This document shows positions 59,019 through 64,000 of a stretch of DNA of 64,000 bases, in pieces. Position 1 is the stretch's first letter. Each line of letters starts with the position of its first letter. The DNA is taken from NCBI GenBank assembly GCA_004431415.1, contig QPMI01000562.1:1-64000 (forward strand), in the 5' to 3' direction. The position numbers and the translations under genes are program-made. The DNA is from Cyanophora paradoxa. Its lineage: Eukaryota > Glaucocystophyceae > Cyanophorales > Cyanophoraceae. The notes beneath the pieces are model-generated. The model was not told the origin of the DNA. It was given only the letters and a program-made list of their open reading frames with translations, and made no database searches.

Positions 59019-62000
59019 CTACTGCTTCTTGGCGATGGCGGAGGCGATGGCGGAGGCGAAGAGGCGCGCAGTGGCGACCTCGTCGTCGCTGAAGTACTCG
59101 CAGCGCTCCCCGACCGCCGCCTTCCACCTGTCCCGCCCAAGTCAGCTCAGCGCGCGGCGCCGGGCGGCGCCGCGTGAAGATTGGAGCGCACAGAACGAAA
59201 GAGTTCTGCGGGCCCAGCTTGCCCTTGTCCGCCTCCGTGAGAGGCTTGTGGTTCTCGCCGATCCAGTCGACCGACTGCGAGGAGGTCGCGTCAGAGGCGC
59301 GCGCGCGCGCGCGCTGGCGGGTCTTCCCCGAGCCCCGTGCGGACAGGAGGCGCTAGAGGGCGGTGCCGGAGCACCTGGAGGGCGGGCCGCCGGAACCAGA
59401 AGGCGGTGACGCCCTGGCCACCGTTCTGGTTGCCGTAGACGGAGACAGCGAGGAAGCCGCCCTTCCAGGACAGAGCCTTCCCGTCCACGCGGCAGTCCGT
59501 CTGCGCCGCCGCGCGCGTCGGGGGCGCATCCGGCAGAGGCGCAGCGGCCGTCTCGTGTGCGACGAGTCCACCGCAGGCGCCCGCACCGGTGCGTTGTCCG
59601 AGACCCAGACGTCGTGGCGCGAGGCGGACTTGGAGTTGTCGGGGTAGCGCCTGCGCGCGCGCCGTCACGCTCAGGCCGAGCCTCGAGCGTGCAGCCGCGA
59701 GGTGAGGTGGCGGTGGAGCCGCACCGGACGCTGCTCTTGCCCGAGTGGAGGAGCTGCGCGAGCCACTCGAGCTCGCCCTCCTCGACCACCTGCGCGCCCC
59801 GTCGGCGCCCGCGCGCCCCGGGCCACTGGAACTCTGGCGCCCGCGCTCCGCCCCCCCCCCCCCCCCCCCCCCCCTCCTCCTCCTTCCTTTCGCCCGCCCC
59901 TCCCCCTGCCTTTTCTGAGCAGCGCCGAGGGGAGGGAGGTCACCTCGCCGGCCTTGGCCGCCCGCTTCGTTGAGAGGTCCAAGACGACGGAGCCGCTGGC
60001 GGGGCCCTCTCAGCGCGCCGCCCCCTCGGGCTGCCAACCCCCCAACCGCTTGCAGACCTGCACTTCGGGATGATGGCTGCGATGGAAGCATTCAGCGCGC
60101 TCGCGTCGGGGCTCCCTTCAGCCGGCCGCGCGACAGCCCAGAGCCCAATGTCCGGAGGGCCGGCCGTCACTGCTTCGCCACCGGCGGTGTTCGAACCTGC
60201 GCATGTTCGTGTTCAGTACCGGTCCGGCAGGGCCGGCTGCGCGAGGGCGAGGCAGGGCGGCTGGGCCGCACCGATGGCAAGGAGCTGCAGGCGGCGGCGC
60301 GGCGTGCGCAGGCGCGAATGCATCGGGGTCGGGCGGCAGCGCCCCGGGGCGGGCGCGGGGCGGGGGCACCTCGGTGGGGGCGAGCAGGGCGCGCTCCTTG
60401 GCGAGGCGCGTCTGGTCCCGCGTCGCCGACTCCAGGCAGCGCGAGAAGAGCTGCCGCCCCCGCCCCCGCCTCAGCGAGCGCCCCCGCCCCGCCGGCGTCC
60501 ACCGGCTCCGGAGGGCGCGCACCTGAACGATACCGACGAGGGACGTGCGGGCCTTGTACGAGACGTACATTCCCTTCTGCAAGGCGCGAGAAGTAGTGAT
60601 CAGCACAGGGCGCGGCGGCGAAGCGGCTTCGGGCGAAGAGCGCGCGTTGTGGTGGTACATCGAAACGAGCCCCCAGAGCTTGTTGTTCGCGATGATCTGC
60701 CGCGCACGTGAGCCGGCGGCGATTGCGCGACCGAGCACGAGGCCTTCGCGCGCGCGCGCGCACCGAGTAGACGAGCTGCGTCCGCGAGTTGGAGTTGGTG
60801 TTGAACTCCCTGACGCAGCGCGCGGGAGCGCTGCAGGGCGGCGTCAGGGGCGCCCCGACGCGACGCGGCGCCGTGCACGCGGCGGAGGCGCACCGGGAGT
60901 TGCAGTAGTACATGTCCAGCGCGTGCTTCTTCTCGGGGTGCAGCTCCGGGAAGAGCCCGACGCCCTCTGCGAGCGGGGCCCGTCACGCGCACCGACGCGC
61001 CGACCGAGTCGCCCGCCCACCGAGCAGCATCTAGTGGAGGACTCGGGGCGCGCGCACCGTCGGTCGAGTCGAGTATGAGTCGGGCGCGCGAGGCGTAGAA
61101 GATGGCGCGGGAGAAGACGGGGATGTCGGTCGCTGGGGCGGGGCGGCTCGGTCAGCGCGGCGCGCGCGACGAGGAGGCCGGGGCGGCGCCGACCGGGGAA
61201 GTGGAGCCCGAGGTACGGCGTCAGCTTCGCGTCGCGGAGCGTCTCGCTGCGCACGTGGCCGTGCCCCTCCCTGCCGCCGCAGGGCGCCCCGCGTGAGCGC
61301 CGGCAGAAAGTGCTTCCCGGAAGCGTAACCGCGCACTTGGAGAAGGCGAAACAGCTGCGCGCGGGAGCGGCGGTCAGCGGGGATCTCGAGCGGCGCGACG
61401 CCCCCGGAGGTGCGCACCAGACGCGGTCGAAGCCCGAGACCTCGGAGAGGACCTCCGTCACCACCCGGCAGAGCGCCGCCTCGTCGGACTCGCCCTGGAG
61501 GCGCTCTGCCGGGCGCGAGCACGGCCGTCGGCGGGCGCCCGCGCGGAGGAGCGTTGCGAGTCTCGGGGCCGCACCTCTGCCCTTCAGCATCAGCGCCGCG
61601 GGGTACGCGTCGAACGCGGCGAAGCCGTTCGGCAGTGTGTCTTCCTCCTTCTCGAGGAAAGGCTCCAACTCAAGAACGGCTGAGAGGGGGTAATCAGGAC
61701 GACATCGATGAGCCCCAAAAGACAGAAGCCCTGGCAGAGCTTACCGCAACCCCTGCAGGGATCGGCGTGTCAGAAACGCGATGGAATGGGATAAAATGAT
61801 CTTCAGCTAAGCGGCAAGGACTCACCCTCGATCGTTCTCGGAGCCTGGGGGCCGGTGGAGGATGCCGTACCACTTCGAGCCGCGCTGAGCGGTCAGGGTG
61901 AGGGGCATGGCCGCTTGGAGCTCCTCGTTCGAACTCCCCGCGCGCAGGCAGGCGCGGATCTCCTCTACAGACTTGTCGGAGAGGATCGTGTCGAGCGTGT

Positions 62001-62545
62001 CCCCCGCCACTTTGTCCGGCTTCACGCCCAGCAGAGTCTGATCATGCAACCTTGGATGAGAAGGGTCCAACGATCGAGCACACGGGCCCGCGGGGGGATG
62101 CGCACCTCGGTGTTTTTGGAGATCTGTTGGACGACCAGGTCGGACTCCCTCAGCACGGCCAGCACACAGAAGGACTGCACGAGTCTAGACGGTGGAAAGA
62201 GCGTCAGTCGCATCGATGCGCACGGACCGCATGCCGCTGCCTAATCAACATTCATGCGCATAGATACAGATCGCTATGGTGAAGGCCCCTGGCGCGGGCG
62301 CACTGTGCAGTCATCATCTCGGCCTCCTGCGTTCAGTATGGTCAGCAACAGACACAGTTAAGAGTAAGCTCAATGCGCACAGCGTGCTCGCTCTCGGTGT
62401 GGGCGGTAGCTTTGATAGCCTGCATGGACATGGTCTCGGTGGACCCCTGAGGAAGCTTACTGTCGCCGCCGGGTTTGTCGTTAGTGGTCTGGCCTGCAGA
62501 GCCTGATGAGCCACCCTCGCCCGCTTGGCTTGGAGCACAGCCCAT
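59019..62545 (-). CDS. Phytochrome photosensory module (PAS-GAF-PHY) without output domain
   Basis: Exons read right to left. A likely N-terminus MGCAPSQAGEGG (62,545; Gly2/Cys3 lipidation-type). PAS: LVQSFCVLAVLRESDLVVQQ, SKNTE, LLGVKPDKVAGDTLDTIL. GAF: VTEVLSEVSGFDRV, LTPYLGLHFP joined to ATDIPVFSRAIFYASRARLI, then CNSRAPARCVREFNTNSN, where the RAPxxC cysteine (codon 60,815-60,817) aligns with the bilin-binding cysteine of plant and cyanobacterial phytochromes; the usual following His is Val. PHY: NKLWGLVSMYHHN, the tongue GGFLAVSVYGNQ and TAFWFRRP, then DWIGENHKPLTEADKGKLGP, and WKAAVGERCEYFSDDEVATA to the final AKKQ stop. No histidine kinase follows, so it is a light sensor that must signal through a partner. 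Exon limits are approximate and the first exon is the least certain. Confidence 0.82.
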
Positions 62546-63805
62546 GTTGTTCGGATTGCAGCTGATATCTCGACTCGGCGATAGATTTAGACTGATAGTT
62601 CACTGCCGCAGCGGTTGTGCGCTTAAATACGCGGCGCACTGCCGCCGAACCGCTGCTGGGAGTTACTAAGAACAGCTGCGCAGCGAGCTCAAGTAACGCC
62701 CAGGCGAAACCGGGCCGCTCGCCGCAGCTAGCCTGACTACAGCGCTCCTCCGGGATCGTGCGATTTTAGCGAAGGCGGCGCTTCCTTCGGCGCCTCCGCA
62801 GCAGCTGCAGCAACAACCTGCAAGCTTAGGACAGAGGCTCTCAAGAAAGCCTCTCTCCGCTCCCGCCTGGGTACAGTGGATTCTTCCTTCGCGCTGATTG
62901 GTCAGAACTTCTTTCTTGTCCGCGTCGAATCGAGCTCTCGAAACGCCAAACGGCCATGCGGCCGCGGCATGAGCGGCTGATGAGCCGCATGACTGATCAT
63001 GACGCCGCTGCACTGCGGCAGCCTGCAGGCTGCAGCCCGGCGGCCGCCGCGGCGCGCGAGTCACGCTGGCATCATCAATTCATCATGCCATCATGCCGAC
63101 TCGAGCTCGAGCTCATTAAATATTGCCAACGATATCGATGGATATATATATATTTCCTGCTTTAATTTACATGTACATTATATATATACACGAACCATAT
63201 ATATACATCTAAAAGCCTTGAAGTTTTTAACATTAAACATTATATTAAAAACGGACACGCGTACGCGGTCGACTTCGAATTCGCCGTCACTTCGGGAATC
63301 GGGCCCGGACCCGTTCCGACTCTTCGGAGTCTCTTCCGAGCCGTTAACGTTCGGCACCATCATGCCACTATGGCCATCGGCACGTCACCCGTCACTGAAT
63401 CACGTGCAATGCATATATATATGGTGCTGCAGTGCAGCTGCACTGGGGCACCGCGGACCGCGGTCCGCGGCTGCCACCGCCGCGCGCAGCACCGCCGCAC
63501 CCGGCGCATGCGCACCGGTACCGGACCACAGCTCGCCCCCCCCCCCCCCCCGCCCCCCTCCCCTCCACCCCCTGGGCGCCCTGCCCTCCCCCCTTCCCCC
63601 CTCCCCTCTTCGGAACTCAGCGCCCCCCCCCCCCCCCCCCCCCCCCCCCGCGGCCGGCGGGCTGGCGCTGGCCCCGGGCCCGTCGCCCCGCAGCTGAACC
63701 TCTGAGATTGACAAGAACGCCCGAGGCTCTGAAAGCGATTCACGGCTCGTGGAGTCGCGGCTCGTCGGGGGAGAGAGCCTGATGTCGAGGCCTAGATGTC
63801 GGGGC
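62546..63805. other. Host intergenic region with AT island and poly-C tracts
   Basis: No supportable gene. 63,100-63,260 is an AT-rich island with TATATA runs. C-only runs of 16 (63,536-63,551) and 27 bases (63,623-63,649) follow. It probably contains the phytochrome promoter. Confidence 0.45.
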
Positions 63806-64000
63806 CTAGATGTCGAGGACACGGTTGGGCCCTGCGGCGAGGAGGACGTGGGTGGTGGCCCAGCCCTTGGCCTCGAGCTGCCGGGCGAAGTCCCCGAAGG
63901 ACTGCGCGGGGCGGTCGGGGGCCGGGGGCGGGAGGGCGGGGCGGGGCGGGGCGGGGCAGGGCGTGGGGGACCTGCATGGTGTAGGCGTGGGACTCGCGGA
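63806..64000 (-). CDS. 3' end of an unrecognised host gene
   Basis: The last exon encodes SFGDFARQLEAKGWATTHVL followed by LAAGPNRVLDI and a stop at 63,806. It is preceded by a C-rich intron and an exon fragment ending ESHAYTMQ at about 63,974, which runs off the window. Partial. The tail is a short helix plus beta-like end; I cannot assign a family. Confidence 0.6.
   Translation of the reverse strand, partial: SASPTPTPCRSPTPCPAPPRPALPPPAPDRPAQSFGDFARQLEAKGWATTHVLLAAGPNRVLDI

Noticed and set aside
1-64000. Assigning the host to a specific genus such as a bicosoecid, haptophyte or prasinophyte
   Set aside because: High GC and AT-rich integrated viruses occur in several lineages. The phytochrome argues for an alga, but no marker gene here is decisive.

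Overview
The window holds two very different kinds of DNA. Positions 1-34,032 are AT-rich and viral. Positions 34,033-64,000, and a small island at about 6,253-6,550, are GC-rich, intron-dense nuclear DNA of a unicellular eukaryote. The host genes (spliceosomal SmD2, MICOS Mic10, complex I NDUFB10, a LYR protein, long-form tRNase Z, a four-domain voltage-gated channel, a phytochrome) are tightly packed. They are split by about 55-70 nt introns, roughly a third of which start with GC. A phytochrome with a bilin-type cysteine suggests a GC-rich microalga or related protist. I cannot fix the lineage from the sequence.

The centre is one apparently complete integrated Polinton-like virus (PLV/Maverick type) at 6,645-34,026 (27.4 kb). 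It has about 880-bp terminal inverted repeats and a 6-bp target duplication, GAGACT. Left to right it encodes: integrase and protein-primed DNA polymerase B (minus); a zinc-ribbon/DUF5710-like protein, a small basic protein and a primase-SF3 helicase (plus); small proteins, a packaging ATPase, the probable major capsid protein and a penton-like protein (minus); a second penton-like protein (plus); a patatin-type phospholipase (minus); a 1,942-residue S74 fibre protein, three further probable virion proteins, a zinc-ribbon protein and an S-adenosylmethionine decarboxylase homologue (plus). A second, partial element at 1-6,252 lies head to head with it. It carries a near-identical polymerase-integrase module, so arms 67-5,633 and 7,366-12,936 form a long inverted repeat.

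The element has several unusual features. Most of its genes are strongly CpG-depleted, with the surviving CpGs almost all in CGA. The distal fibre module (about 27.0-30.4 kb) is not depleted and looks newly acquired. The polymerase lacks recognisable proofreading motifs. TATA-like boxes are repeatedly enclosed by inverted repeats. Several capsid and enzyme genes are interrupted by single-base deletions in homopolymers, which look more like residual sequencing error than decay.

Host layout from 34 kb: an intergenic stretch; an unrecognised N-myristoylation-type gene (minus); a cysteine-rich zinc protein (minus); SmD2 (minus); Mic10 (plus); the channel (minus, about 10 kb); a LYR protein (plus); NDUFB10 (minus) divergent from tRNase Z (plus); a phytochrome that ends after its PHY domain (minus); and the 3' end of one more minus-strand gene at the right edge. 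Intron-exon models in the host part were read by eye and exact boundaries are provisional.
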